DNA of 64,000 nt, from assembly GCF_900302485.1 (NCBI RefSeq), contig NZ_OMOI01000002.1, positions 682,001 to 746,000 on the forward strand. Reading direction: 5' to 3'. Source of the DNA: Aliiroseovarius pelagivivens (GTDB lineage: Bacteria; Pseudomonadota; Alphaproteobacteria; Rhodobacterales; Rhodobacteraceae). The position numbers and the translations under genes are program-made. Below, piece by piece: positions 34,613-42,800 of the stretch; position 1 is the stretch's first letter, and the number at the start of each line of letters is the position of its first letter. The notes beneath the pieces are model-generated. The model ran no database searches and was not told where the DNA came from. It saw only the letters and a program-made list of their open reading frames with translations.

Positions 34613-36253
34613 CTACAGCACGTGCCAGACAGTGTCGCTGTCAGTTGCCGTGTCGCTTAGGGATTGCAGAGCGCCTTCGGACTGTTGCGCATGGTGATCA
34701 CGTGCACGGTCGTCGAAAAGCTTCAGGAATTTATCAAACTCATCGTGCAACGCAGCGGGATCGTCGATGTCTCCAAGGGTCGACAGGTGTTCGGCCCAAG
34801 CTTCGGATGCGCTTAGCGGTTTGGAATCCAGCAAGCTATAGACCGGCTGGTTCGAGGCCAAGCTGATCGGCTCGGCCGCAAGCGGTTGGTCGGCGTCATC
34901 GGCATTCACCGCATCGCTTTGACCACGGTCAGAGACCAGCTCAGCCACAGACGAGACCAGATGACTGGCATCCTCGTCTTCAACGTCTTGAGTCGGCTCC
35001 GGGGTTTCGTCGGCAGCCAGATCGCTCTGGGCTTCTACGTGTTCTTCCTCGATCTGGGCCGCTTCGATCTCGTCCCATTCGGAAGAGGTGTCGGCGTCAG
35101 TATCACCCTGCAATTCGGAGGCCTTGTCTACCAGAACAAGTGCTTCTGGCATTTCGTCATCCGCATCCGCGTCGGGTTCTTCCGAAACATGGAAGACGGA
35201 TTTCAGGTCTTGCATGTCCTGTTCTTTGTGGGCGTCACTTTGCACCCGAGCGCGCAACATTTCCGCTTCGTCCGCATCGATGCGCTGACGGGTCTCGGAC
35301 ACATCGCTTGCCCGAACGCCGCGACGAGGTCGGGCAGGGCGAATGCTTACAACATTGCCAGCACCCCCAGCCGTCGGTTCAGTTCCGGCGTCGTCTGAGA
35401 GGGACATGACGGGCGGGCTCCAGATGCGGGTTGAGGTCTCTTCCCCCAACTGAAGCGCATCGGTGCCTGTTTCCGCGCTTGTGCCGTCTTTTTGGTACCG
35501 TGCCAGCATATCTGCGCGCGCTGACATGATATCGGCGGTGATGGTCAGGAAGTTATCCACCAGCTTGCCGCCGCCGCTTCCAGCCCAAAGGTCTGAATGT
35601 TCTTCGCTGTCGCGCGCAAGGATCGCGTCGCGGGCAGAAATCATGATCGTACGGCGGAACATCTCGCCCGCCTCGCGGTTGATCCGGCGCAGAACTTTAG
35701 CCTGATCCGTTTCGTTCAGCGCATCTGCACGCGTCACCAGCAGAAGCGAGTTCTGCCGCAGACGTTTCGGCAACGATGCCCACGTAGCGCGCTCAGTTTC
35801 GCGCCAGGCTTGCGTCGAGTGAGTACACCACAAAACGCCGTTGGCCTGACCCACCGCGCGTTGCCACACGTCGGACGAGATCTTCGGGTCTGAAATGCCG
35901 GGCGTGTCGATCAGGTCCACGGCTTCAAGGATGTCCGCCTCCAGATAGACCCGCACGAAATGCGCGCCCTGTACACCGACCTCACCAATCTTGCTCAGTT
36001 CAATCGTTTCGCGGCTGCCGTCCAGATTCTGAACATAGGAAGGCTTGTTGCCCCAAGAGAACCAGATCGGAGGCAGTTGCGTTGCCGTGACCTGTGTGGG
36101 CAATGTTTCCTTTTTCAAAAGGAAGTTCAGAAGCGTCGACTTGCCTGCGCTGAATTCACCCATCAGGGCGAAGACCGGTTTACGGTGCGACCAGCGCTTC
36201 AGGCGCTTCCATTGTTCTGCTGTAACGATGCGGGGGGGAATGGATACTGTCAT
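34613..36253 (-). CDS. small dynamin-superfamily-like GTPase with long acidic tail, first copy
   Basis: This 546-residue protein has P-loop GEFSAGKS (32-39), G3 DTPG (116-119) and G4-like TRAD (174-177). The motif WCTxxTxAWRETER (142-155) is shared with the other small GTPase. The G domain ends near residue 250. Residues about 260-480 are very acidic and low in complexity, with several Thr/Ser followed by acidic residues (for example ETPEPTQDVEDEDAS). The last 60 residues look helical. The tail could be a substrate of the locus kinase and a docking site for the FHA protein. The start is only 5 bases downstream of the first large GTPase, so the two are surely cotranscribed. Confidence 0.82.
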   Translation of the reverse strand: MTVSIPPRIVTAEQWKRLKRWSHRKPVFALMGEFSAGKSTLLNFLLKKETLPTQVTATQLPPIWFSWGNKPSYVQNLDGSRETIELSKIGEVGVQGAHFVRVYLEADILEAVDLIDTPGISDPKISSDVWQRAVGQANGVLWCTHSTQAWRETERATWASLPKRLRQNSLLLVTRADALNETDQAKVLRRINREAGEMFRRTIMISARDAILARDSEEHSDLWAGSGGGKLVDNFLTITADIMSARADMLARYQKDGTSAETGTDALQLGEETSTRIWSPPVMSLSDDAGTEPTAGGAGNVVSIRPARPRRGVRASDVSETRQRIDADEAEMLRARVQSDAHKEQDMQDLKSVFHVSEEPDADADDEMPEALVLVDKASELQGDTDADTSSEWDEIEAAQIEEEHVEAQSDLAADETPEPTQDVEDEDASHLVSSVAELVSDRGQSDAVNADDADQPLAAEPISLASNQPVYSLLDSKPLSASEAWAEHLSTLGDIDDPAALHDEFDKFLKLFDDRARDHHAQQSEGALQSLSDTATDSDTVWHVL

Positions 36254-36258
36254 ACTTT

Positions 36259-38271
36259 TCAGGCCGCCTCGGTGCCAAGGTCTTTCAGGATATCACCCAA
36301 AAGCTCGTCCGGGGTTTTCGCAGGTTGAATGCCAGCCGCCTTCAAGGCTTCCTCGTCCAATTGCGCCTGTGCCGACTGCGAAATTCCCAGAAGTGTTTCT
36401 TGTTGCTCGATCATAAATTCTGCCAGCATGGCGCGGACATTCTCCAACACCGCCGCGATCTGGTTTTCCTCGATATCTTTGGTGATCGAGCTGGCTTCGG
36501 ATGCCACCAACCGTGTGTAATCGGCAGCGTACGAGGCCACGCCCTTGCGTCGTTGCCACCAACGGCGCCACCACGTGCTTTGCAGGTCCAGCGCAATGGT
36601 GCGGCCAATGGCAAGGGGGGGCGGAACGTTGGGAACGATTGGCGGTTCGATAGCAAATTCGCCCAGATGCTGCCCCAGCAGTTTGCGATACACAGACTCG
36701 ACGTCATGGGCAGCGGATTCGTACAGCGCGCCCACTTCCTTGCGCATTGCGCGGGCAAAATTGAAATAGGCTGATTTCTGAAGCGCGCGGAACCCGGCGG
36801 GGTCGTATTGCCACGTGCCGTCTTCGCCATTCTTCTCAAGATGCTCGATCAGTGATGCGGTGGCGCGTTTGATGAAGTTCTCTTCCGTGCGGGCCAGTCG
36901 CTGCATCACCGTATCGCGCAGTTTGGCTGTCAGCTCGGCCGCGCGAATCTCATAGTCGGAGGCCACAGTACGGATGGCTTCTTCTGGCGTCTTGCCGTCC
37001 AGATCGTAAACCATCGTGCCTGTGTCGGTCAGCGTCTTTGCAACTGATGTTGCGCGGATCTGGCTGGCCATGTTGCGGGCGCGGTTGCGCACTTTGTTGC
37101 ACAGGCGCGCGCCTGCGCCTTCTGCGATCCGTTCGTTGATGGACAGCAGCAGATCCGGCAAACCCGACAGGGCCCAGATATGGTCGAGCGACACACTATC
37201 GCTGTCGAACCCAGCCGCTGCATAGAGTTTGTTCAAGGACGACGCCGCGTGGTCAGTCAGCAGGTCTGAATTTCCGGTCAGGGCGGCTTCGGCCCAGATG
37301 GCGCTGCCGAAGATGACGCCGGCATCGGCGTTGATGCTGCTTTGCTTCAGCATTTCGTTCACGCGGTCGCGGATCTCGGGTACTTCTCGTACTGGGTCGT
37401 GAAGTTCGTCAATGCGGTTGATGAACAGGATAATCTGGCGGTTTTCAAACTGCGAAATCATGCGCATCAGCGCCAGGTCCATCGTGGTCAGGGCTTGGCT
37501 GGCCGCCATCACCACCACACAGACTTCGGATCCACGCAGGCTGCGCAGGGTGATCTGCTCGCGCACCATGAACGTGTCGTTCACGCCCGGTGTGTCGCTC
37601 AGATTGATCGCCATCGGATACTGCGGGATGTCCAGATACAGCTCGGCTGTTTTGGTCACATCCGCGAAGCGCCCGCTTTCGGCGCTGATGTCCGGATCGT
37701 CCTCATCCCCCATGCAGACATAGCGCTGAACAAGGTCATCGTCGAAATAGTCATACGAGTGGCTTTGACCCATGATCAGGTCGAAATGCTTGCCCAAACG
37801 TTCCTCGGAACGGGCTTTCATGTCTTCAACCTGACGACGGATGTCGTCCATTTCATCATCCGCTCCGGCGCGATGGGCCAGTTCACCCAGACGCCCGCCA
37901 CCGGCCGTCAGGTTCTGCCATTCATCATGATCGAAGAAGGTAAATTTTGCTTTGGTGTCACCCGGCGTGCGCGTGTTCACATGCAGGGTCGTTGCAACCG
38001 AGGTCCACGGGTTCACATCCGACGGCAACAGCCCCGGGCGCCCTGCCATGATATTCACAAGCGAGGATTTACCCGCCTTTACCTGACCAACAAAGGTCAC
38101 ATTTGCGGTGAATTCGTCCATCCGCGACTTCAGCTTGGCCAGCCGTGCCGAACTGCGCGCATCCGCAATAGCCGTCAGCTGGTCAATGGTCGCGTTTAAC
38201 CCGCCAAACGCTTCGTTTAGCGGGTCCAAGGCCTCATTCCCTGTGGCCAGTAGATGTATGTTTCGCGTCAT
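36259..38271 (-). CDS. large dynamin-like GTPase, first copy
   Basis: This 670-residue protein has G1 GQVKAGKS (62-69), LPSDVNPWTSVATT (82-95), G3 DTPG (226-229) and G4 NRID (285-288). A mostly helical region follows to the C-terminus. A striking WWRRWWQRR patch at 567-575 sits in the helical part and could insert into a lipid bilayer, as the paddle of bacterial dynamin-like proteins does. It is paralogous to the other large GTPase across its full length. It starts 2 bases after the first gene of the locus and ends 5 bases before the small GTPase. Confidence 0.88.
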   Translation of the reverse strand: MTRNIHLLATGNEALDPLNEAFGGLNATIDQLTAIADARSSARLAKLKSRMDEFTANVTFVGQVKAGKSSLVNIMAGRPGLLPSDVNPWTSVATTLHVNTRTPGDTKAKFTFFDHDEWQNLTAGGGRLGELAHRAGADDEMDDIRRQVEDMKARSEERLGKHFDLIMGQSHSYDYFDDDLVQRYVCMGDEDDPDISAESGRFADVTKTAELYLDIPQYPMAINLSDTPGVNDTFMVREQITLRSLRGSEVCVVVMAASQALTTMDLALMRMISQFENRQIILFINRIDELHDPVREVPEIRDRVNEMLKQSSINADAGVIFGSAIWAEAALTGNSDLLTDHAASSLNKLYAAAGFDSDSVSLDHIWALSGLPDLLLSINERIAEGAGARLCNKVRNRARNMASQIRATSVAKTLTDTGTMVYDLDGKTPEEAIRTVASDYEIRAAELTAKLRDTVMQRLARTEENFIKRATASLIEHLEKNGEDGTWQYDPAGFRALQKSAYFNFARAMRKEVGALYESAAHDVESVYRKLLGQHLGEFAIEPPIVPNVPPPLAIGRTIALDLQSTWWRRWWQRRKGVASYAADYTRLVASEASSITKDIEENQIAAVLENVRAMLAEFMIEQQETLLGISQSAQAQLDEEALKAAGIQPAKTPDELLGDILKDLGTEAA

Positions 38272-38273
38272 GT

Positions 38274-38702
38274 TTAACCCTCGGTACCGTTTAAAACATT
38301 CCTCAGACCAGTTTCCGTTTGCAGTTGTCCTGCGGGCAGAGCTGAAGGTGCGTCGATCAGCTCTACAAGATCAATGACATCCATGACCAGCTTCATTTCG
38401 GGCAAATCCTGCCGGATAGGTCCGTCTGGAATGTCCGCAAAGACACGAATGGTCTGAAACCGTTGACCGCTTTCAAGTTTGGCGATCTGCTCGCCTTTCG
38501 GAAAGCCATCCGACTTGTTGGCAGGAAGTGCCATCTTGGGATTGGCCAACATGTAATGGTCCCCTTGCAAGGTCACCAGCGACACACCAAAGCCGACCTG
38601 TGGGTACTCCGCGCTTAGATACTGCAACCTATCGCTGAGCCCTCGGCGCATGACGAAAGCTGCATTGGTCTGAATATCAACAACATTAGACGTAGCGTGC
38701 AC
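38274..38702 (-). CDS. small protein of unknown function, first gene of GTPase locus
   Basis: I do not recognise this 142-residue protein. It starts with GTG, 8 bases after GAGG. It has no signal peptide or membrane segment and reads as an alpha/beta protein, with strands around VGFGVSLVTLQGDHYMLANP and RFQTIRVFADIP, and a C-terminal helix/strand MKLVMDVIDLVELID. Being first in the operon and 2 bases from the first large GTPase, it is likely to act with that GTPase. It is not obviously similar to the Roadblock-like protein. Confidence 0.6.
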   Translation of the reverse strand: MHATSNVVDIQTNAAFVMRRGLSDRLQYLSAEYPQVGFGVSLVTLQGDHYMLANPKMALPANKSDGFPKGEQIAKLESGQRFQTIRVFADIPDGPIRQDLPEMKLVMDVIDLVELIDAPSALPAGQLQTETGLRNVLNGTEG

Positions 38703-38811
38703 GGTGTAGTCCTCGGTTTTTGGTAGAGTTGGTAACCAGGCAGACCTCGTAAACGGGAGGTCGAGAACTCTTTAATATACGTCTTATCGAGTGTGGCCCA
38801 GAACGGGGCGT

Positions 38812-38860
38812 AAATGAGACGCAATTAAGGGTTGTTTATGCCTCAAATGGGGCGCAATTA
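38812..38860 (-). promoter_or_regulatory. paired direct repeats upstream of GTPase locus
   Basis: AAATGAGACGCAATTA (38812-38827) and AAATGGGGCGCAATTA (38845-38860) match at 14 of 16 positions and are 33 bases apart, about three turns of the helix, so a protein could bind both on one face. They lie 110-160 bases before the first gene of the GTPase locus. Between them is TTAA-N7-TTAT (38825-38839), one base from a CtrA consensus. I recognise no specific regulator. Confidence 0.4.
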
Positions 38861-39234
38861 TGACGTCAGGAAAATGCTTACATTTCCACCGTTAAGGGAG
38901 TTTGCGAGAGTTGGATGGGGCTAAAAACAGCCGCGCATGGTGTCTCAGCAGGTCTAAATTTGAAGGAATCACAACCAATTAAGGCAAAATCAGAAGTAGA
39001 TTTGCCCCTTACCAACGATTCGCATGTGCGTGACACCGAGCATTGGCATGGCGGAAACGGGTTTGACCGCCAAGCAGGACCCATGGCCTTGGCTGTTTTG
39101 GCCTGAAATATGACGGGTGGACAGGCGTCAAAAACAGCAATCCGAGGCGCTGGCGGCGCTGTCACAGCGGGTGTGATTGGCTGTGCGAATGGATGTGATC
39201 ATTAACAACCCTGCGGTGAAAAAATTACCATCGT

Positions 39235-39248
39235 TTGATTTGTGACAA
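39235..39248 (+). promoter_or_regulatory. possible FnrL-type site upstream of cytochrome c
   Basis: TTGATTTGTGACAA differs from the FNR/FnrL core TTGA-N6-TCAA at one position and lies 59-72 bases before the start of the cytochrome c gene. FnrL controls oxygen-responsive cytochrome genes in Rhodobacterales, so the context fits, but the match is imperfect. Confidence 0.25.
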
Positions 39249-39306
39249 ATTAGGTTTCCGTTTCGTCAGCTAGGTAACCAGAGAATCCATCACACGAGGC
39301 TATCAA

Positions 39307-39750
39307 ATGACCAAGTTGTATCCCGCACTGGCAGCGCTGCTTCTCTTCCCCGGATTGGCAAGTGCAGAAGGTGATCCTGCCAAGGGCGAGAAGATGTACA
39401 ATCGCTGTTCGGCCTGTCACGCCATCATCAACCCAGAAGGCGAGGTGCTGGTCAAAGGTGGCATCACCGGACCGAACCTGTATGGCGTGGTCGGACGTTT
39501 GGCCGGCACAGAAAACGATTATCGCTATGGAAGCGAGCGGCTTCCGGTTGGGATGTTCACAGACGACATGATCCGCGCGGGTGATGAAGGTCTGGTCTGG
39601 ACCATCGAAAACCTGATCGAATACACGAAAGACCCCATCGGGTTCATCCGTACCTTTTTGGACGATCCCAAAGCGCGTCCGAACATGGGTGTGAAGCTGC
39701 GCAAGGGTGCCGACGATATCGTCGCCTATGTCGCGACCTTCTCGGAGTAA
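39307..39750 (+). CDS. periplasmic class I cytochrome c
   Basis: This 147-residue protein has a signal peptide (KLYPALAALLLFPGLASA) and a single haem-binding motif CSACH shortly after the N-terminus of the mature protein, within GEKMYNRCSACHAII. The likely sixth ligand Met is in RPNMGVKL near the C-terminus. These features match cytochrome c2/c552-type electron carriers. It sits alone between the GTPase locus and tRNA-Pro. The ribosome binding site is CGAGG before the ATG. Its redox partners are not in the window. Confidence 0.88.
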   Translation: MTKLYPALAALLLFPGLASAEGDPAKGEKMYNRCSACHAIINPEGEVLVKGGITGPNLYGVVGRLAGTENDYRYGSERLPVGMFTDDMIRAGDEGLVWTIENLIEYTKDPIGFIRTFLDDPKARPNMGVKLRKGADDIVAYVATFSE

Positions 39751-39793
39751 CATCAGGGCGGGGCGGCGCTTCGCTTGTTGTGCGCAAAAAACA

Positions 39794-39815
39794 AAAGGCC
39801 CCGAGAGGGGCCTTT
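39794..39815. terminator. intrinsic terminator between cytochrome c and tRNA-Pro
   Basis: AAAGGCCCC and GGGGCCTTT form a perfect 9-base-pair stem with a GAGA loop. It is flanked by A-rich and T-containing sequence and can serve both the cytochrome c gene and the tRNA on the opposite strand. Confidence 0.85.
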
Positions 39816-39820
39816 GTCAT

Positions 39821-39897
39821 TGGTCGGGCTGAGAGGATTCGAACCTCCGACCCCCTGCTCCCGAAGCAGGTGCGCTACCAGGCTGCGCTACAGCCCG
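39821..39897 (-). tRNA. tRNA-Pro (anticodon CGG)
   Basis: Read on the minus strand, the acceptor arms CGGGCTG and CAGCCCG pair perfectly. The D arm is closed by GCGC/GCGC, the anticodon stem is CCTGC/GCAGG with loop TTCGGGA (anticodon CGG), and the T arm contains TTCGAAT. The discriminator is A and the CCA end is encoded. The total is 77 bases. It decodes CCG, a common proline codon in this GC-rich genome. Confidence 0.96.
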
Positions 39898-40029
39898 ACC
39901 GTGGCGGGTGAATTATACCCCGTTGGGCTGATTTGCAAGCGCCTTTTCCTGACGGAAAGCGCTTTCACAGCTTCTTGTGGACCCCGGCCGATTGCGCCAG
40001 ACTGAACACGAGCAAAAAGGGGTGAGCCC

Positions 40030-41625
40030 TTGCAGGTTTATTACGCCATCGGTGGTGTGGGAATGTTTCTGGTCGGGATGGAAATTCTGACCAATGCACT
40101 GCGTGATGCGGCGGGATCTAATCTGCGACGTTTGCTTGGGCGGTTTACCACGACCCCGTTGCGCGGGGTGCTGACCGGGGCTTTGGGCACAGCAGTCATC
40201 CAGTCCTCAAGCGCGACAACCGTGCTGACCGTGGGTTTCGTCGGGGCTGGGCTTCTGACGATGGTGCAGGCGCTGGGCATCATTTACGGCGCCAATATCG
40301 GCACGACGGCGACCGGCTGGTTGGTGTCTTTGGTCGGGTTCAAGCTTGATCTGGATATCGCCGCAATGGCGCTGCTTTTGCCCGCCAGCCTGCTGGATCT
40401 TCTTGGCAAGGGCATGTGGAAGCGGATCGGGCGCGGCTTTGCGGGGCTTTGCCTGCTGATCATCGGGCTTGAGATGATGCAGACCGGGCTTGGGGGGTTT
40501 AAGGACACGGTGACGCCCGAAATCCTGCCTGGCAGCGGGATCGGAGGGCTGTTGTTCTTGGTCGGCATCGGGCTTGTCATGACCATCGTCATGCAATCCT
40601 CCAGCGCCGCGATGGCCTTGGCCTTGGTCCTTTTGCAGGGTGGCGCGATCGAGTTGGTGCAGGCCGCTGCCCTTGTGATCGGAATGAATATCGGGACGAC
40701 CTTCACGGCCATTCTGGCGTCAGTCGGGGGATCGCTGCCGATGCGGCAAACCGCGATTGCCAACCTGATCTTTAATTGCGTGACCGCCGGGTTCGCCTTT
40801 CCCTTGCTTTTACTTGTCATCCCGATGCTTAGCGGGTTGGCGCAAAGCTTTGACGACCTCACGGCGCTTTTGGTGTTCCACACTGGGTTCAACTTGATCG
40901 GCGCGGCGGCCTTCCTGCCCGTGACGTCCAAATTTGCGGCGATGGTTGCGCGGTTGGTGCCTGAGAAAGAAGAAGGCAAGTTGATCTCGTTGGATCGCAG
41001 CCTGTTGAAGGACACGGACGCGGCGCTGGTTGCAGCGCAGGGCGCATGTGAAAAGATCGCCAACCGGCTGTTTGGCGCATTGGGTCAGGCGATGAACACC
41101 CCTCCGGACTATCGCGGAATCTCGGCCCTTGCGCCATTTCAGGGCGCGCTCGAAGATCTGTCTGAATTCTTGTCACACATCCATCCGGAACGGGACAATC
41201 GCGTCGAAGAGGAAACCTATTCCGCGCTATTGCACCAGACCGACCACATGTCGCGCCTAATCAACCGGGCCAGCAAGACCACACACGTAAACGAGCTGTT
41301 AGAAGACCATGTTCTGCGCCGCCCAACCTTGGCGCTTGGCGCCACCTTGCGGCGGTTTGCCGAAGCCGAATTCAGTTCGCGTGAGGCAGCACGTCTGTCC
41401 CGACTTCACGACATCATCAAGCATCGCAAGAACAAGCATCGCCGCGGGCTTTTGCTGGGCGAGCATGCGGGGATCTATGATCTTCAGGAAGTGTTTGCGC
41501 ATACGGATGCGATGCGCTGGCTAGACCGAAGCCTTCATCACGCCGAGCGTGTCGCCCATTATCAGGCCATCGCGCAGCGGGGGTTCCCCTCGGCCCCGAT
41601 TGAGGCCGAAGGGAAAGATACTTAG
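40030..41625 (+). CDS. Na/Pi cotransporter family protein with PhoU-like tail
   Basis: This 531-residue protein has two inverted Na/Pi-cotransporter repeats in its N-terminal membrane part, marked by [20 protein letters not shown] and [20 protein letters not shown], both with the QSSS signature of the family. The last 180 residues are soluble, helical and PhoU-like. It probably imports phosphate with sodium. The best start is TTG, preceded by AAAGGGGTG; an ATG 33 bases later is possible but would cut the first membrane helix. Its stop overlaps the convergent leuB stop by 4 bases. Confidence 0.85.
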   Translation: MQVYYAIGGVGMFLVGMEILTNALRDAAGSNLRRLLGRFTTTPLRGVLTGALGTAVIQSSSATTVLTVGFVGAGLLTMVQALGIIYGANIGTTATGWLVSLVGFKLDLDIAAMALLLPASLLDLLGKGMWKRIGRGFAGLCLLIIGLEMMQTGLGGFKDTVTPEILPGSGIGGLLFLVGIGLVMTIVMQSSSAAMALALVLLQGGAIELVQAAALVIGMNIGTTFTAILASVGGSLPMRQTAIANLIFNCVTAGFAFPLLLLVIPMLSGLAQSFDDLTALLVFHTGFNLIGAAAFLPVTSKFAAMVARLVPEKEEGKLISLDRSLLKDTDAALVAAQGACEKIANRLFGALGQAMNTPPDYRGISALAPFQGALEDLSEFLSHIHPERDNRVEEETYSALLHQTDHMSRLINRASKTTHVNELLEDHVLRRPTLALGATLRRFAEAEFSSREAARLSRLHDIIKHRKNKHRRGLLLGEHAGIYDLQEVFAHTDAMRWLDRSLHHAERVAHYQAIAQRGFPSAPIEAEGKDT

Positions 41626-42725
41626 AGGCTGGCGTCCAGCGCGGCGATGACTGCATCGCCCATTTCGCTGGTCGACACCGGCTTCACGCCTTCTTCGTTC
41701 AGCAGGTCGCCGGTGCGTACACCATCGGCCAGAACTTTCTCGACTGCGGTTTCCAGACGTGTCGCTTCTTCGCCCATGTCAAAGCTGTAACGCAGCGCCA
41801 TCGCGAAGCTGAGGATACAAGCACAGGGGTTAGCTTTGCCTTGGCCCATGATATCCGGGGCCGAGCCGTGGACGGGTTCGTACATGGCTTTCGGGCGGCC
41901 GTTCTCCATCGGTGCACCAAGGCTGGCCGAGGGCAGCATGCCCAGCGAACCGGTCAGCATCGCGGCGCAATCCGACAGGATGTCGCCGAACAGGTTGTCG
42001 GTGTAGATCACGTCAAACTGCTTGGGTGCGCGGACCAGCTGCATGGCACCGTTGTCGGCATACATGTGGCTCAGCTCGACCTCGGGATAATCTTTCGACA
42101 CTTCGGTCACCACGTCACGCCACAGGATACCCGATTCCATCACGTTGGCTTTTTCCATCGAGCAGAGCTTCTTGTCCCGCTTCATGGCCAGCTCGAATGC
42201 AGCACGCGCGCCGCGTTCGATCTCGGCTTCGGTGTAACGCTGGGTGTTTACGCCCACACGCTGGCCGTCGACTTCCGAGATGCCGCGCGGCTCGCCGAAG
42301 TATACGCCCGAGGTCAGCTCGCGTACGATCATGATGTCCAGACCCGATACAAGGTCCTTTTTCAGGGACGAGAAATCGGCCAGCGCGTCAAAGCACTGCG
42401 CGGGGCGCAGGTTGGCGAACAGGTCCATCTCTTTGCGCAGACGCAGAAGGCCACGCTCGGGCTTCACCGAGAAGTCCAGATCGTCATAGGCCGGGCCACC
42501 CACGGCACCCAGCAGAACGGCGTCAACTTCTTGCGCCTTCGCCATGGTTTCGTCGGCCAGCGGCACGCCATGTTTGTCATAGGCGGCACCACCCACCAGA
42601 TCCTCGCTGACGTCGAAGGTCGCGCCGCGTTTCGCGCCGATCCAGTCGATCACTTTGCGTACTTCGGCCATCACTTCCTGACCAATGCCATCACCGGGCA
42701 GAATAAGCAGAGAGGGGTTCGTCAT
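41622..42725 (-). CDS. leuB: 3-isopropylmalate dehydrogenase
   Basis: This 367-residue NAD-dependent decarboxylating dehydrogenase belongs to leucine biosynthesis. The N-terminal [20 protein letters not shown], the GVYFGEPRG loop specific to Leu[12 protein letters not shown], and the metal/substrate motif [20 protein letters not shown] are present. It oxidises 3-isopropylmalate to 2-oxoisocaproate. The start is the ATG preceded by AAGGAA. It is on the same strand as leuC and leuD but separated from them by two other genes. Confidence 0.96.
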   Translation of the reverse strand: MTNPSLLILPGDGIGQEVMAEVRKVIDWIGAKRGATFDVSEDLVGGAAYDKHGVPLADETMAKAQEVDAVLLGAVGGPAYDDLDFSVKPERGLLRLRKEMDLFANLRPAQCFDALADFSSLKKDLVSGLDIMIVRELTSGVYFGEPRGISEVDGQRVGVNTQRYTEAEIERGARAAFELAMKRDKKLCSMEKANVMESGILWRDVVTEVSKDYPEVELSHMYADNGAMQLVRAPKQFDVIYTDNLFGDILSDCAAMLTGSLGMLPSASLGAPMENGRPKAMYEPVHGSAPDIMGQGKANPCACILSFAMALRYSFDMGEEATRLETAVEKVLADGVRTGDLLNEEGVKPVSTSEMGDAVIAALDASL

Positions 42726-42800
42726 GGGGGCATTCCTTGCACTGAATTCGTCGCAGACGGGCCTAGCCTGCCCGGCACTCAGGGTCAAGAAAACAACGGC

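Larger units (their letters stand above)
38703..39306. other. 604-base intergenic region between GTPase locus and cytochrome c
   Basis: This gap holds the presumed promoters of the divergent GTPase locus and cytochrome c gene. It includes two direct repeats (38812-38860) and an FNR-like site (39235-39248). Short open frames at 38878-39165 (minus) and 38915-39106 (plus) lack ribosome binding sites and family resemblance, so I do not call genes. No RNA gene is recognised. Confidence 0.5.

Noticed and set aside
36259..38271. Phage-defence interpretation of the dynamin-like GTPases
   Set aside because: Some bacterial dynamins are linked to defence, but no nuclease, effector or mobile element is nearby, and the envelope-sensing parts fit membrane maintenance better.
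38878..39165. 95-codon minus-strand frame upstream of cytochrome c
   Set aside because: No ribosome binding site or recognisable protein features, and biased to unlikely codons.
39821..39897. tRNA-Pro as an integration site for the GTPase locus
   Set aside because: The tRNA 3' end faces the locus, but no integrase gene, no second copy of the tRNA end and no composition shift were seen at either border.
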